From assembly GCF_026168555.1 (NCBI RefSeq), contig NZ_CP092471.1, forward strand, positions 692,501-756,500: a DNA stretch of 64,000 bases. Direction: 5' to 3'. The notes beneath the pieces are model-generated. The model ran no database searches. It saw nothing but the letters and a program-made list of their open reading frames with translations, and had not been told where the DNA came from. This DNA is from Qipengyuania spongiae. Its GTDB lineage: Bacteria > Pseudomonadota > Alphaproteobacteria > Sphingomonadales > Sphingomonadaceae. A program made the position numbers and the translations under genes. This document shows, piece after piece, positions 1 through 9,719 of this stretch (the stretch's first letter is position 1; every line of letters starts with the position of its first letter).

Positions 1-7
1 ACCGGCC

Positions 8-1018
8 CTAGTCATCTTCGTCCTCGTAGCCCACCATGGCGAGCGCGCGGGCGCGGCGCTGGGTTAGCTGGCACCAGCGCAGCAGCGCATCCTCGCGGCC
101 GTGGGTAATCCAGTTTTCCTGCGCGCCGACCTCCTCGATCGTGCGGGTCAGCTCGTTCCAGTCGGCGTGGTCGGAGATGACCAGCGGCAGCTCGACATTG
201 CGCTGCCGGGCGCGCTGGCGCACGCGCATCCAGCCCGATGCCATGGCGGTGATCGGCTCGGGCAGGCGCCGGCTCCAGCGGTCGTTGAGCGCGGAAGGCG
301 GGCAGACGACGATATGGCCGCGGATGTCCTCCTTCTTGTAGTCCATCACCATCCGCAATTCGCCCAGATCGACGCCGTGTTCCTCGTAGAGGCGGCACAT
401 CTTCTCCATCGCGCCGTGGAGATAGATGGGCGCGTGGTGCCCGGCGGCGCGCAGTTCGGCGATCACACGTTGCGCCTTGCCCAGAGCATAGGCGCCGACC
501 AGCACGCAGCGATCGGGATGGGCGGCGAGGCGTTCCAGAAGCTTGGCCATTTCCTCCGCGATCGGCGGGTGAGTGAAGACCGGCAGGCCAAAGGTCGCCT
601 CGGTGATGAAGATGTCGCACGGCGTGACTTCGAAGGGCGGGCAGGTGGGATCGGCGCGGCGCTTGTAGTCGCCGGTCACGATCACCCGCTCGCCCGCATG
701 TTCGAGCAGGATCTGTGCGCTGCCCAGCACATGGCCCGCCGGAATATAGGTCGCATCGACCCCGCCCGGCAGGCGGATCGTCTCGCCGTATTCGACCGGA
801 GTCGCGCCCTCGCGGGTGTTGTAGCGCAAATCCATGATCGCCAGTGTCTCGGGCGTGGCGACCGTGGTGCCGTGTCCGCCGCGCGCATGGTCGGCATGGC
901 CATGGGTCACCAGTGCGCGATCGACCGCCCGCGAGGGGTCAACCCAGGCATCGGCCGGGACGACATGGATGCCCCAGGGTTCGGGCTTGATCCAGGAAAA
1001 GGGGGCGGCGGACGGCAT
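8..1018 (-). CDS. Ligase-associated metallo-beta-lactamase (beta-CASP) DNA exonuclease
   Basis: A 336-residue metallo-beta-lactamase/beta-CASP nuclease of the type annotated as ligase-associated DNA exonuclease, which in many proteobacteria sits with an ATP-dependent DNA ligase and an Lhr-like helicase and is thought to act in DNA repair. The metal-binding HGHADH motif is at residues 39-44, GHVLGSAQ at about 95-102 and GDYK at about 116-119. The frame extends 27 nt further to a TTG, but the ATG at 1018 follows a GGGG stretch and is preferred. The gene ends 8 bases from the window edge, so the expected ligase partner would lie to the left and cannot be seen. Family assignment is firm; the repair role is inferred from the family. 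Confidence 0.85.
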   Translation of the reverse strand: MPSAAPFSWIKPEPWGIHVVPADAWVDPSRAVDRALVTHGHADHARGGHGTTVATPETLAIMDLRYNTREGATPVEYGETIRLPGGVDATYIPAGHVLGSAQILLEHAGERVIVTGDYKRRADPTCPPFEVTPCDIFITEATFGLPVFTHPPIAEEMAKLLERLAAHPDRCVLVGAYALGKAQRVIAELRAAGHHAPIYLHGAMEKMCRLYEEHGVDLGELRMVMDYKKEDIRGHIVVCPPSALNDRWSRRLPEPITAMASGWMRVRQRARQRNVELPLVISDHADWNELTRTIEEVGAQENWITHGREDALLRWCQLTQRRARALAMVGYEDEDD

Positions 1019-1120
1019 CCCCGATTCAAGCGAGGCGGAGCGCAAGCGTTCCCGGCGAGTTGAAAGCAGAGGGAAAGTTGAGGGAGAGTCAGGCGCAAAT
1101 CAGGGGAAAGTTGGCACCTT

Positions 1121-2608
1121 TCAGTGCGCCTGCGTGCGGAAACGGCCCAGAACACGTTTCAGCGTCGGTTTCTGCCCCGTGGCGAGCAGGCTCGCGCGGA
1201 ACAGACGGCCGATGAAGATCATCTCCAGCACGATCGCCACCGCCAGCAGCGCGCCGCTGCCGACCAGCACCCAGGTCTCGATTCCCATTCCGAGGCGCGC
1301 AAGGACCGCGAAGGGGGTCCACAGCGGCACCCAGGTCAGCACCTGCACGATCAGCCCCTCGCGCCCGGCGATTACCGCCTGCAGCAGGAAGGTGATCGGC
1401 AGCAGGATCGCGAGGAGGATCGGCATCAGATAGCCCTGCGCCTCGCTCATCGAATCGACCATCGCGCCGACCGCGACGAACAGCGCCGAAATCCCGATAT
1501 ATCCCGCGACGAAGAAATAGAGGATCGCGAGGATGATACCGGGCGAGGAGACCGGCTCCAGCGCCGGGCGGATCATGTCCGATATCACGCCTTGCGTGGC
1601 ATAAGCCGCCACCGCAGCGCAGCCGGCCCAGACGGCGATCATCAGCAGGCCGACGGTCAACGCGCCGAGCAGCTTGCCGTACATCAGCTCTTCCGGCGTG
1701 ATGCAGGCGAGCAGGCTTTCGAGCAGCTTGTTCGAGCGTTCCTCGACCGAGCCCTGCAGCATCCAGCTGCCCGACAGCATCAGGCTCATCATCAGGATGT
1801 AGGAGAGGGCGAGCGGCACGATCGAGCGCACCAGCAGCGCCTCGCGCGCCCCGCCGCCCGGCGGCGGAGTGGTCACGGCGATGGCGGGCGCGGCGGTCTG
1901 GATCGCCGCTGCCTCGGCGCCGGAAATGCCGCGTTCGGCGAGCAGGCGACTGCGCAGGTCTCCGGTCAGCACTTCCTGCATGGTCGCGACGAAGGCGGCG
2001 CGCGGCTGGTTCGCCGAATAGAGCCCGACGCGCGGATCGGCGGGATAATTCGCGCCGACGAGCACGACGATCTCGGGCGCGTCGTCCGCGTCGCTGTCGA
2101 ACAGGTCCTGCGCCGCATCGGCGAAGGCTGCGCCTTCGAGGCCGTTCAGCTCGGCGGGAGCGGGGAGGAATTCGTAGCTGGGGCTGTCGGGTTCGAACTG
2201 CGGCACGCCTTCGGGGCGCACACGCTCGATCCTCTCCAGGGCGCCGTCGAGCCCGCCCGCTTGGCGGAAAGCGGCGATGTCGGCCGGTGTGTACCAGCGA
2301 TCGTGCTGGGCCCAGGGGGCATCCGGGTCGGCCGTGCCGAGATCGTAACGCTGGACGTAGCGCGAGAGGCTGCGCAGCGTCTCGCCGTCATCCTCGAAAC
2401 CGAAGCGCGCTTCGAGCGCGGCGGCCACGCTGCCGCCCGAACGATCGACCACGGCGACGCGGGTCGCATCCTCGTCCGCCAGAGTCTCGCCCAGGATCGG
2501 CCCGAGCGCGAGCGCGACGGGCAGGATCAACAGCGTCAGCCAGAAGCTCTTCATGGCGAGGATTTGCTTGAATTCGCGCGTGGCGACGAGAAGCACGTTG
2601 TTCATCAT
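1121..2608 (-). CDS. ABC transporter permease, NatB-like (ABC-2 type)
   Basis: A 495-residue ABC-2 type membrane subunit. One membrane helix lies near residues 20-40, a large extracytoplasmic domain fills about 45-260, and a cluster of helices follows from about 262 to the end, the layout of NatB/YhaP-type exporters. The start ATG overlaps the stop of the upstream ATPase gene by four bases (ATGA); a second ATG lies immediately after the first. Together they should form an inner-membrane exporter. Family members are often described as sodium exporters, but the substrate cannot be read from the sequence. Confidence 0.85.
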   Translation of the reverse strand: MMNNVLLVATREFKQILAMKSFWLTLLILPVALALGPILGETLADEDATRVAVVDRSGGSVAAALEARFGFEDDGETLRSLSRYVQRYDLGTADPDAPWAQHDRWYTPADIAAFRQAGGLDGALERIERVRPEGVPQFEPDSPSYEFLPAPAELNGLEGAAFADAAQDLFDSDADDAPEIVVLVGANYPADPRVGLYSANQPRAAFVATMQEVLTGDLRSRLLAERGISGAEAAAIQTAAPAIAVTTPPPGGGAREALLVRSIVPLALSYILMMSLMLSGSWMLQGSVEERSNKLLESLLACITPEELMYGKLLGALTVGLLMIAVWAGCAAVAAYATQGVISDMIRPALEPVSSPGIILAILYFFVAGYIGISALFVAVGAMVDSMSEAQGYLMPILLAILLPITFLLQAVIAGREGLIVQVLTWVPLWTPFAVLARLGMGIETWVLVGSGALLAVAIVLEMIFIGRLFRASLLATGQKPTLKRVLGRFRTQAH

Positions 2609-3522
2609 TTCTCGACTCCCTCTCCGCCGACAAGCTGGACGAAGACGTCATGCAGGCTCGCCCGCCGTTCGTCCCAGCGGCGCAGGGCCACGCCATGGAC
2701 GCTGCAATGTTCGAGCACGATTTCGGGCGCAACGCCGGGTGCGAGCTTCACGTCCCATTCGCGCCATTCGCCGTCCGGCTGGCCGATCGGCTTCGCGTCG
2801 GCGACGCCCGGAACGCTGCCCATATCGGCTTTGGACACCGCGATGAGGCTGGCGGGCAATTCGGCGCGGGCCTGTTCCAGCGTGCCCTCGAACCGCTTGC
2901 GGCCTTTCCTGAGCAGCAGCAGCCGGTCGCACAGGCGCTCGGCGTGCTGCATCACATGGGTGGAAAAGATCACCGCTGCCCCGCGCTTCGAGGCGCTCAG
3001 GATTTCGTTCTCGAGCAGGCCCTGATTGACCGGGTCGAGCCCGCTGAACGGCTCGTCCAGCATCAGCAGTTCGGGTTCGTTGACCAGCGAGGTGGCGAGC
3101 TGGACCTTCTGCGCCATGCCCTTCGACATGTCGCCGATGTCGCTCTTCGCCCGGTCGGCGAGGTCGAAGCGGGTGAGCAGTTCCATGCCGCGGGCGCGCG
3201 CGGCGGCGGCGCTCATGCCCTTCAATTTGCCGAAATAGACGATCGTCTCGATCGCGCTCATGCCGGAATACAGGCCGCGTTCCTCCGGCAGGAAGCCGAT
3301 CGCGGCGGCGTTGCGGCGGTCCGGCCCGCTGCCGAGAATGGAAATCGTCCCCGAGGTCGGGCGGATGATATCGAGCACCATGCGCAGCGTCGTCGTCTTG
3401 CCCGCGCCGTTGCCGCCGAGAAAGCCGAATATCTCGCCCGGCGCGACGGCGAAGGACAGGTCGTCCACAGCCAGCACGTCGCCAAAGCGCTTCGTCAGAT
3501 TGGATACTTCGAGAACCGCCAT
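2605..3522 (-). CDS. ABC transporter ATP-binding protein, NatA-like
   Basis: A 305-residue ABC ATPase that should power the coupled permease. Walker A is GGNGAGKT (residues 36-43, with Gly where Pro is usual), the signature is the family-typical SKGMAQK (133-139) instead of LSGGQ, Walker B is LLMLDEP (152-158), and a switch histidine follows in FSTHVMQ. A C-terminal extension after about residue 220 is typical of NatA-type proteins. It is the first gene of a two-gene minus-strand operon, transcribed away from clpA's downstream terminator. Confidence 0.9.
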   Translation of the reverse strand: MAVLEVSNLTKRFGDVLAVDDLSFAVAPGEIFGFLGGNGAGKTTTLRMVLDIIRPTSGTISILGSGPDRRNAAAIGFLPEERGLYSGMSAIETIVYFGKLKGMSAAAARARGMELLTRFDLADRAKSDIGDMSKGMAQKVQLATSLVNEPELLMLDEPFSGLDPVNQGLLENEILSASKRGAAVIFSTHVMQHAERLCDRLLLLRKGRKRFEGTLEQARAELPASLIAVSKADMGSVPGVADAKPIGQPDGEWREWDVKLAPGVAPEIVLEHCSVHGVALRRWDERRASLHDVFVQLVGGEGVEK

Positions 3523-3605
3523 CGATCGCCACCCCCCCCGGTATCGCGTGCGACGGGCCTATGGGGTGCGAGCCGGTGACGCAAGGCCGGTGCGGACCGA
3601 GATAC

Positions 3606-3633
3606 GAAAAGGGCCGACAAACGCCGGCCCTTT
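3606..3633 (-). terminator. Rho-independent terminator downstream of clpA
   Basis: A perfect 9-bp stem (AAAGGGCCG/CGGCCCTTT, arms 3608-3616 and 3625-3633) with an 8-nt loop. Read on the minus strand the stem ends in TTT and continues TCG. It lies 28 bases past the clpA stop codon, so it should end the clpA transcript and separate it from the ABC exporter genes. Confidence 0.75.
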
Positions 3634-3661
3634 CCTGTCTTTCAACGATGTGCGACGCGGG

Positions 3662-6043
3662 TCAGTTCTGCGCGTCGTCCCCGGCGCCTTCGCTGGCATC
3701 GGCCTCGGGCTTGGCCTTCGGCGCGGCCTTCTTCTTCTTCGCCGGTGCCTTCTTGCCCTTCGCCTTGGGCGGGGCGGGGGTGAGTTCGAAGCTCGGCTTG
3801 CCGTCCTTCATCGTCACTGACACCTCGCCGCCATCGGCGAGCTTGCCGAAGAGCAATTCCTCGGCGAGCGGCTGCTTGATCTTCTCTTGGATCAGGCGGC
3901 CCATCGGGCGCGCGCCGTAGAGACGATCGTAGCCCTTGTCGGCGAGCCAGGCGCGGCTGTCCTTGTCGAACTGGATCTCGACATTCTGTTCGGCCAGCTG
4001 GAGCTCCAGCTGGAGGATGAACTTGTCGACCACGCGCGCGACCGTCGACTTGCCGAGATAGGCAAAGGGCACGATCGCATCGAGGCGGTTGCGGAATTCG
4101 GGCGTGAACATGCGCTTCACCGCCTCCTCGCTCGCATCCTCCTTGCTGACGTCGCCGAAGCCGATGCCGCTGCGCGCCATATCGGCCGCGCCGGCATTGG
4201 TGGTCATGATCAGCACGACGTTGCGGAAGTCGACCGTCTTGCCGTGATGGTCGGTCAGGCGGCCGTTATCCATCACCTGCAGCAGGATGTTGAAGAGGTC
4301 CGGATGAGCCTTCTCGATCTCGTCAAGCAGCAGCACGCAATGCGGGTTCTGGTCGACCGCATCGGTCAGCAATCCGCCCTGATCGTAGCCGACATAGCCC
4401 GGGGGCGCCCCGATCAGCCGCGAAACGCTGTGCCGCTCCATGTATTCCGACATGTCGAAGCGCTTCAGCTCAATCCCCATGATGCTGGCGAGCTGACGCG
4501 CGACCTCGGTCTTGCCGACGCCGGTGGGGCCGGAGAAGAGGAACGAACCGATCGGCTTGTCTGGATCGCGCAGACCCGCCCGGCTGAGCTTCATCGCGGT
4601 CGAGAGGCGCGTGACTGCCGCGTCCTGGCCGAAAACGACGTGCTTGAGGTCGCGTTCGAGGTTCTCGAGCGCGCGCTTGTCGTCCTTGGAGACGGATTTC
4701 GGCGGAATGCGCGCCATGGTCGCGATCACCGCCTCGATTTCGCGGCTGGTGATCTTCTTCTTGCGGCGGCTCGGCGGGACCAGCATCTGCATCGCGCCGA
4801 CCTCGTCGATCACGTCGATCGCCTTGTCGGGCAGCTTGCGGTCGTTGATGTAGCGCGCCGACAGCTCGACCGCCGTCTTGAGCGCATCGGCGGTGTAGGT
4901 GACCTTGTGGTGATCCTGGAAGGCGGTCTTGAGGCCTTTCAGGATCTTGATCGTGTCTTCCACCGTCGGTTCGTTGACGTCGATCTTCTGGAAACGCCGC
5001 AGCAGCGCGCGGTCCTTCTCGAAATGGTTGCGGAACTCCTTGTAGGTGGTCGATCCGATGCAGCGGATCGCGCCGCTGGACAGGGCGGGCTTCAGCAGGT
5101 TGGAGGCGTCCATCGCCCCGCCGCTGGTCGCGCCCGCGCCGATCACCGTGTGGATCTCGTCGATGAAGAGGATCGCGTGGGGCATCCCCTCGAGTTCATT
5201 GACGACCTGCTTGAGGCGCTCCTCGAAATCGCCGCGATAGCGCGTGCCGGCGAGCAGCGCGCCCATGTCGAGCGAGTAGATCACCGCTTCGGACAGCACT
5301 TCGGGCACCTCGCCCTCGACGATCTTGCGGGCAAGGCCCTCGGCGATCGCGGTCTTGCCGACGCCGGGATCGCCGACATAGAGCGGATTGTTCTTCGACC
5401 TGCGGCACAGGATCTGGACCGTCCGGTCGACCTCGGGCGCGCGGCCGATCAGCGGATCGACCTTGCCGGCCTCCGCCTTCTTGTTGAGATCGACGGTGAA
5501 CTGGTCGAGGGCGGTCTCTTTCTTGGTCTTGCCGCTCTCCTTTTCCTCGCCCTCGGCCGCACCGTCCTCGGCGCGCTCGCCGGGCGCGGCCTCGATCTGC
5601 TTGCCGCCCTTGCCGATGCCGTGGCTGATGTAGCTCACCGCATCCAGCCGGCTCATGTCCTGCTGCTGCAGGAAATAGACCGCGTAGCTGTCGCGTTCGG
5701 AGAACAGCGCGACCAGCACGTTGGCGCCGGTCACCGTGTCCTTGCCCGAGGACTGGACGTGCAGGATCGCGCGCTGGACCACGCGCTGGAACCCTGCGGT
5801 GGGCTGGGGATCGGCCTCGTCGTCGGCCTTCAATTGCTGATATTCCTGCTCGAGATACTGGCGCACCGCCGCACCGAGCTCGTCGAGATCGACGCCGCAG
5901 GCGGCCATGACCTGCGCGGCGTCCTGATCGTCGGTCAGCGCGAGCAGCAGATGCTCGAGCGTCGCGTATTCATGCCGGCGCTCCGAGGCATCGGCCAGCG
6001 CCTGGTGGAGGGTCTTTTCGAGATTTGCGGCAAAGCTGGGCAT
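3662..6043 (-). CDS. clpA: ATP-dependent Clp protease ATP-binding subunit ClpA
   Basis: A 793-residue AAA+ unfoldase that feeds proteins to ClpP. The N-terminal double Clp_N repeat covers about 1-145. The first ATPase module has Walker A GDPGVGKT (224-231) and LFIDE (292-296); the second has GPTGVGKT (505-512) and LLLDE (571-575). The IGF loop that docks ClpP is present (GIGFG, about 626-630). Unlike the usual form of about 750-760 residues, it ends in a Lys/Ala/Pro-rich tail from about 758. A charged linker near 150-180 separates the N domain. The adaptor gene clpS, usually next to clpA, is not in this window. Confidence 0.97.
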   Translation of the reverse strand: MPSFAANLEKTLHQALADASERRHEYATLEHLLLALTDDQDAAQVMAACGVDLDELGAAVRQYLEQEYQQLKADDEADPQPTAGFQRVVQRAILHVQSSGKDTVTGANVLVALFSERDSYAVYFLQQQDMSRLDAVSYISHGIGKGGKQIEAAPGERAEDGAAEGEEKESGKTKKETALDQFTVDLNKKAEAGKVDPLIGRAPEVDRTVQILCRRSKNNPLYVGDPGVGKTAIAEGLARKIVEGEVPEVLSEAVIYSLDMGALLAGTRYRGDFEERLKQVVNELEGMPHAILFIDEIHTVIGAGATSGGAMDASNLLKPALSSGAIRCIGSTTYKEFRNHFEKDRALLRRFQKIDVNEPTVEDTIKILKGLKTAFQDHHKVTYTADALKTAVELSARYINDRKLPDKAIDVIDEVGAMQMLVPPSRRKKKITSREIEAVIATMARIPPKSVSKDDKRALENLERDLKHVVFGQDAAVTRLSTAMKLSRAGLRDPDKPIGSFLFSGPTGVGKTEVARQLASIMGIELKRFDMSEYMERHSVSRLIGAPPGYVGYDQGGLLTDAVDQNPHCVLLLDEIEKAHPDLFNILLQVMDNGRLTDHHGKTVDFRNVVLIMTTNAGAADMARSGIGFGDVSKEDASEEAVKRMFTPEFRNRLDAIVPFAYLGKSTVARVVDKFILQLELQLAEQNVEIQFDKDSRAWLADKGYDRLYGARPMGRLIQEKIKQPLAEELLFGKLADGGEVSVTMKDGKPSFELTPAPPKAKGKKAPAKKKKAAPKAKPEADASEGAGDDAQN

Positions 6044-6214
6044 TCAGGGTCTTTCGTGATGTCGCGCCACACCGGCGCTTGCGCGTGCATCGGCCGCGCG
6101 GGGGCGGGCGGGGCAAACGCCTTGCTCGACCAAGATAGGAAGGTTTGCGGCGATTTCGAGGCGGGCTTCTCGATCCGGAGCACGAAGGGGGGATCGAAAG
6201 GGCCGCATCCCGCG

Positions 6215-6415
6215 CTATTCCTTGCGTCCGAACAACGCATCCGCCGCGTCGCGATGGGCGGCGGCCGTCAGCCGGTGCTTCTCGACTCGGGCGATCTCGT
6301 CCTCGAGCAAGCGGATCCGCTCGCCCAGCTCGTCCTGCGAATAGGGGCCGAGATCCTCTGCGGCGAGCTTGCTCGCGGCGTCGCCTCTGGGGCGGGGGCG
6401 ATCGTCTTCGTCCAT
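6215..6415 (-). CDS. DUF1192 family small protein
   Basis: A 66-residue acidic and alpha-helical protein matching the DUF1192 family of alphaproteobacteria. The core, Gly-Pro-Tyr-Ser-Gln-Asp-Glu-Leu followed by a heptad-like stretch (about residues 24-48), looks like a short coiled coil. The frame runs upstream to 6664, but only the ATG at 6415 begins family-like sequence. It is divergent from the quinone oxidoreductase gene, 82 bases away, and lies 171 bases before clpA on the same strand. Function is unknown. Confidence 0.8.
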   Translation of the reverse strand: MDEDDRPRPRGDAASKLAAEDLGPYSQDELGERIRLLEDEIARVEKHRLTAAAHRDAADALFGRKE

Positions 6416-6497
6416 CGAGCGGGCATTGTCCCGCGCTGGCTGCTTGCTGTCAATGTCGGGCCGGGTTAGGAGCCGCGCTCTTTTTCCGGAGAGTTGC

Positions 6498-7508
6498 ATG
6501 GCCGACACGCTGCCCGAGACGATGACCGCCATGGGTTTCGACGAGCCGGGCGGGCCGGACGTGCTCCGGGCGGAGACGCTGCCGGTGCCGCAACCGGGCG
6601 AAGGGCAGGTGCTGATCCGGGTGAGCCATGCCGGGGTCAACCGGCCCGACGTGATCCAGCGCAAGGGTGCCTATCCCCCGCCGCCCGGCGCCTCGCCCAT
6701 TCCCGGGCTGGAGATTTCCGGCACGGTGGTCGCGATCGGCGAAGGCGCCGCGCCGGAACTGCTCAACCAGAAGGTCTGCGCTCTGGTGACAGGCGGGGGC
6801 TATGCCGAATATTGCCTCGCGCGCGGCGAACACTGCCTCCACGTGCCGCAATCCATGCCGATGGCCGAGGCGGCGGCGATCCCCGAGACGCTCTTCACCG
6901 TGTGGCACAACGTCTTCGAACGCGGCTGGGCGCGCGAGGGCGAGACGTTGCTGGTCCATGGCGGCACCAGCGGCATCGGGACGATGGCGACGATGCTCGG
7001 CAAGGCGTTCGGCCTCACTGTGATCGTCACCTGCGGCGACGACGAGAAATGCGAGGCGGCGCGCAAGGTCGGCGCGGATCTCGCGATCAATTACAAGCAG
7101 CAGGATTTCGTCGAGGAGGTCCTTCGCCACACCGACCGGAAGGGCGCCGACGTGGTGCTCGACATGGTCTCGGGCGACTACGTCCAGCGCAATCTCGACT
7201 GCATGGCCGAGGACGGGCGCCATGTGACGATCGCCGTGCTCGGCGGCGCGAAGGCCGAAATCAACATGGCCAAGCTCATGTCGAAGCGACAGACCATGAC
7301 CGGATCGACGCTGCGCGCCAGGCCGGACGAGTTCAAGGCGCTCCTCGCAGACGAGATTTACAACCACGCCTGGCCGCTGTTCGAAGACGGCACGATCCGG
7401 CCGGTGATGGATCGCAGCTTCCCCTTGCGCGAAGCGGGCGCGGCCCACGCGCACATGGAAGCGGGCGACCATATCGGCAAGATCGTGCTCGAGGTCGCGC
7501 CGGAGTAG
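6498..7508 (+). CDS. NAD(P)H-quinone oxidoreductase, zeta-crystallin/PIG3 type
   Basis: A 336-residue zinc-free medium-chain dehydrogenase expected to reduce quinones or enones with NAD(P)H. It has the GVNRPD segment (46-51) typical of PIG3-like quinone oxidoreductases, and the nucleotide-binding HGGTSGIG motif at about 154-161. No catalytic or structural zinc cysteine cluster is seen. The ATG at 6498 follows a GGAGAG ribosome site; the longer frame from 6369 would run into the divergent DUF1192 gene. Confidence 0.88.
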   Translation: MADTLPETMTAMGFDEPGGPDVLRAETLPVPQPGEGQVLIRVSHAGVNRPDVIQRKGAYPPPPGASPIPGLEISGTVVAIGEGAAPELLNQKVCALVTGGGYAEYCLARGEHCLHVPQSMPMAEAAAIPETLFTVWHNVFERGWAREGETLLVHGGTSGIGTMATMLGKAFGLTVIVTCGDDEKCEAARKVGADLAINYKQQDFVEEVLRHTDRKGADVVLDMVSGDYVQRNLDCMAEDGRHVTIAVLGGAKAEINMAKLMSKRQTMTGSTLRARPDEFKALLADEIYNHAWPLFEDGTIRPVMDRSFPLREAGAAHAHMEAGDHIGKIVLEVAPE

Positions 7509-7625
7509 TGCCGGTCGGGCCGCGGCGCCGACGCGGAACCGTCGCAAAGTCTTCCTGTCGTCATCGTGTTGTGAATCCCCTGTAACATTGACCTGCCATG
7601 GCTCGCTGCCAAGTCGGACGGAGCG

Positions 7626-8525
7626 ATGGCCATGACCGAACTGCCGAGGGATTTTTCCGCATTCGCCAATGTAGCCGGATTTCCTCCGGTCGAAGCCGCG
7701 GTGCCGGAACGCACGACCGGCGAGCGGCGGCGTTTCCGCACCATCTGGATCAGCGACATCCATCTCGGCACCAAGGGCTGCAACGCCGAGCTGCTGATCG
7801 ACTTCCTCGACCATACCGACAGCGAGACGATGTATCTGGTCGGCGACATCATCGACGGCTGGCGGCTGAAGAAGAAATTCTACTGGCCCGCCGCGCACAA
7901 CGACATCGTCTGGCGCATTCTGAAGCGCGCCAAGCGCGGCACCCGCATCGTCTACATTCCCGGCAATCACGACGAGATGATGCGGCCCTTCAGCGGCATG
8001 CATTTCGGCGGGGTCGAGATCGCCCGCGCTGCCTTCCACGACACCGCCGACGGGCGGCGGCTGATGGTGCTGCATGGCGACGAGTTCGACACGATCATGC
8101 TCGCCCATCGCTGGCTCGCCTTCGTCGGGGATGCGCTCTACCATGTGATGATGCAGCTGAACGGCTGGGTCGCCGCGGTGCGCCGCGCGCTCGGCCTGCC
8201 TTACTGGTCGATCTCGAAAGCCGCCAAGCACAAGGTCAAGAACGCGGTCGAGTTCATCTCCAAATACGAGGAGGTCGTCGCGCGCGCCGCTGGCGAACGC
8301 GGGGTGGACGGCGTGGTCTGCGGCCATATCCACACCGCCGAGATCCGCAGCTTCGATCACGAGGGCCGCGCAATCGAATATTTCAACGACGGCGACTGGG
8401 TCGAGGGCTGCAACGCGCTGGTAGAACATTTCGACGGACGTATGGAGCTGCTCCACTGGACCGAGGAGATGGCCCGGCGCGCGGCGGAGCACGCCGGGGA
8501 ACCGCGGATCGCCGTGGCCGCGTGA
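7626..8525 (+). CDS. LpxH-like metallophosphoesterase (UDP-2,3-diacylglucosamine diphosphatase family)
   Basis: A 299-residue calcineurin-type phosphoesterase. Metal-binding motifs are DIHLG (44-48), GDIID (73-77), GNHDE (113-117), LHGDEFD (149-155) and GHIH (about 238-241). Homologues are annotated as UDP-2,3-diacylglucosamine diphosphatase, the lipid A step, but many alphaproteobacteria use the unrelated LpxI, so the true substrate is uncertain. It is longer than classical LpxH (about 240). Its stop overlaps a possible GTG start of the following glycosyltransferase, suggesting a joint role in envelope glycolipid metabolism (inference). ATGs at 7626 and 7632 are both usable. Confidence 0.75.
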   Translation: MAMTELPRDFSAFANVAGFPPVEAAVPERTTGERRRFRTIWISDIHLGTKGCNAELLIDFLDHTDSETMYLVGDIIDGWRLKKKFYWPAAHNDIVWRILKRAKRGTRIVYIPGNHDEMMRPFSGMHFGGVEIARAAFHDTADGRRLMVLHGDEFDTIMLAHRWLAFVGDALYHVMMQLNGWVAAVRRALGLPYWSISKAAKHKVKNAVEFISKYEEVVARAAGERGVDGVVCGHIHTAEIRSFDHEGRAIEYFNDGDWVEGCNALVEHFDGRMELLHWTEEMARRAAEHAGEPRIAVAA

Positions 8526-8530
8526 CGCTG

Positions 8531-9604
8531 ATGGAGCCGATCTGCGGGCTCGACGCCCTGCCGCACCCGGTTTCGGCACCGAAGCGGCGGATCGCCATCG
8601 TCACGGATGCCTGGCACCCGCAGATGAACGGCGTCGTCCGCACGCTGACCACAACCAGCGAACGGCTGCGCGCACAGGGGCACGAAGTGGCAGTGGTCTC
8701 GCCGGAACGGTTCGCGAGTATTCCCTGCCCGACCTATCCGGAGATCCGGCTGGCGCTTCCCCGGCCCGGCGCGGTCGCTGCGATGCTACGCGATTTTGCG
8801 CCTGACGCAATCCACATTGCCACCGAAGGTCCGCTGGGTCTGGCGGCACGACGTCACTGCCTCGCGCGCGGGGTCCGCTTCACCACCGCCTATCACACGC
8901 AGTTTCCCGAATATGTGGCGCGGCGCACCGGACTGCCGGCGGAGTGGTTCTGGCGCTACATCGCCTGGTTCCATGCGCCCGCGCGCCGGGTCCTCGTCGC
9001 GACCGAGAGCATCGGAACTCAGCTGCGCGCCCACGGCCTTTCGCGCCTCCACCGCTGGAGCCGGGGAGTGGATCTGGCGCATTTCTCGCCCGGCGCGGTG
9101 CAGCCTGCCGCCTATGCCGAGCTGCCCCGCCCGATCCAGCTCTATGTCGGGCGGATCGCAGTCGAGAAGAACATCGAGGCGTTCCTCTCCGCCGACTATC
9201 CCGGCAGCAAGGTCGTGGTCGGCGACGGTCCCGCGCTGCCCGCGCTGCGCCGTCGCTTCCCGGACGTGCATTTCGTCGGACGCAAAACGGGCGCCGAGCT
9301 GGCCGGTTACTATGCCGGCGCGGACGTGTTCGTCTTCCCCAGCCGCACCGACACGTTCGGCCTCGTCATGATCGAGGCGCTGGCCTGCGGCACGCCGGTG
9401 GCTGCTTTTCCCGTGCCCGGCCCGCTCGACATCGTGACCGAGGCGACTGGCGCGCTGTCGGAAACGCTCGAGCGCGCGATCGACGCAGCGCTCTATTGCG
9501 ACCGTGGCGATTGTGCCGCCCACGGCGCGCTCTTCAGCTGGGAGGCGGCGACGCGCCAGTTCCTCGAGGGGCTGACCGCCGCGGAGCCGGCTGCCACGCC
9601 CTGA
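8531..9604 (+). CDS. Glycosyltransferase family 4 (GT-B)
   Basis: A 357-residue GT-B glycosyltransferase resembling alpha-mannosyl/glucosyltransferases of lipid glycosylation. The N-terminal domain begins with the usual beta-strand followed by a DAWHPQMNGVVRT segment. The C-terminal half shows YVGRIAVEKNIEAF and EALACGTPVAAFP, the donor-binding EX7E region of GT4 enzymes. A GTG at 8522 overlapping the previous stop (GTGA) is an alternative start. A terminator follows directly. Donor and acceptor are not readable; coupling to the LpxH-like gene points to a membrane lipid or LPS-like acceptor (inference). Confidence 0.8.
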   Translation: MEPICGLDALPHPVSAPKRRIAIVTDAWHPQMNGVVRTLTTTSERLRAQGHEVAVVSPERFASIPCPTYPEIRLALPRPGAVAAMLRDFAPDAIHIATEGPLGLAARRHCLARGVRFTTAYHTQFPEYVARRTGLPAEWFWRYIAWFHAPARRVLVATESIGTQLRAHGLSRLHRWSRGVDLAHFSPGAVQPAAYAELPRPIQLYVGRIAVEKNIEAFLSADYPGSKVVVGDGPALPALRRRFPDVHFVGRKTGAELAGYYAGADVFVFPSRTDTFGLVMIEALACGTPVAAFPVPGPLDIVTEATGALSETLERAIDAALYCDRGDCAAHGALFSWEAATRQFLEGLTAAEPAATP

Positions 9605-9648
9605 GCCCTTGCCGATTGCGGCGATTGCGCCTAGATCGGACAGGCAAC

Positions 9649-9680
9649 GGCCGCTCCGCAAGGGGCGGCCCTTATCTTTT
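9649..9680 (+). terminator. Rho-independent terminator after the glycosyltransferase gene
   Basis: A 9-bp GC-rich stem (GGCCGCTCC with GGGGCGGCC, one G-T pair) closed by a GCAA tetraloop, followed by CTTATCTTTT. It ends the phosphoesterase-glycosyltransferase transcript just before trcR. Confidence 0.8.
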
Positions 9681-9719
9681 CAGCTCCTTTCTTCCGAGCA
9701 TCTTTGCAAAGGCAATTCC

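Noticed and set aside
3887..6469. An 860-codon plus-strand frame over clpA
   Set aside because: Antisense shadow of clpA, which shows all ATPase and ClpP-docking motifs on the minus strand.
7534..7560. A GGAAC box before the LpxH-like gene as an EcfG promoter
   Set aside because: No CGTT or close variant stands 16 or 17 bases downstream.
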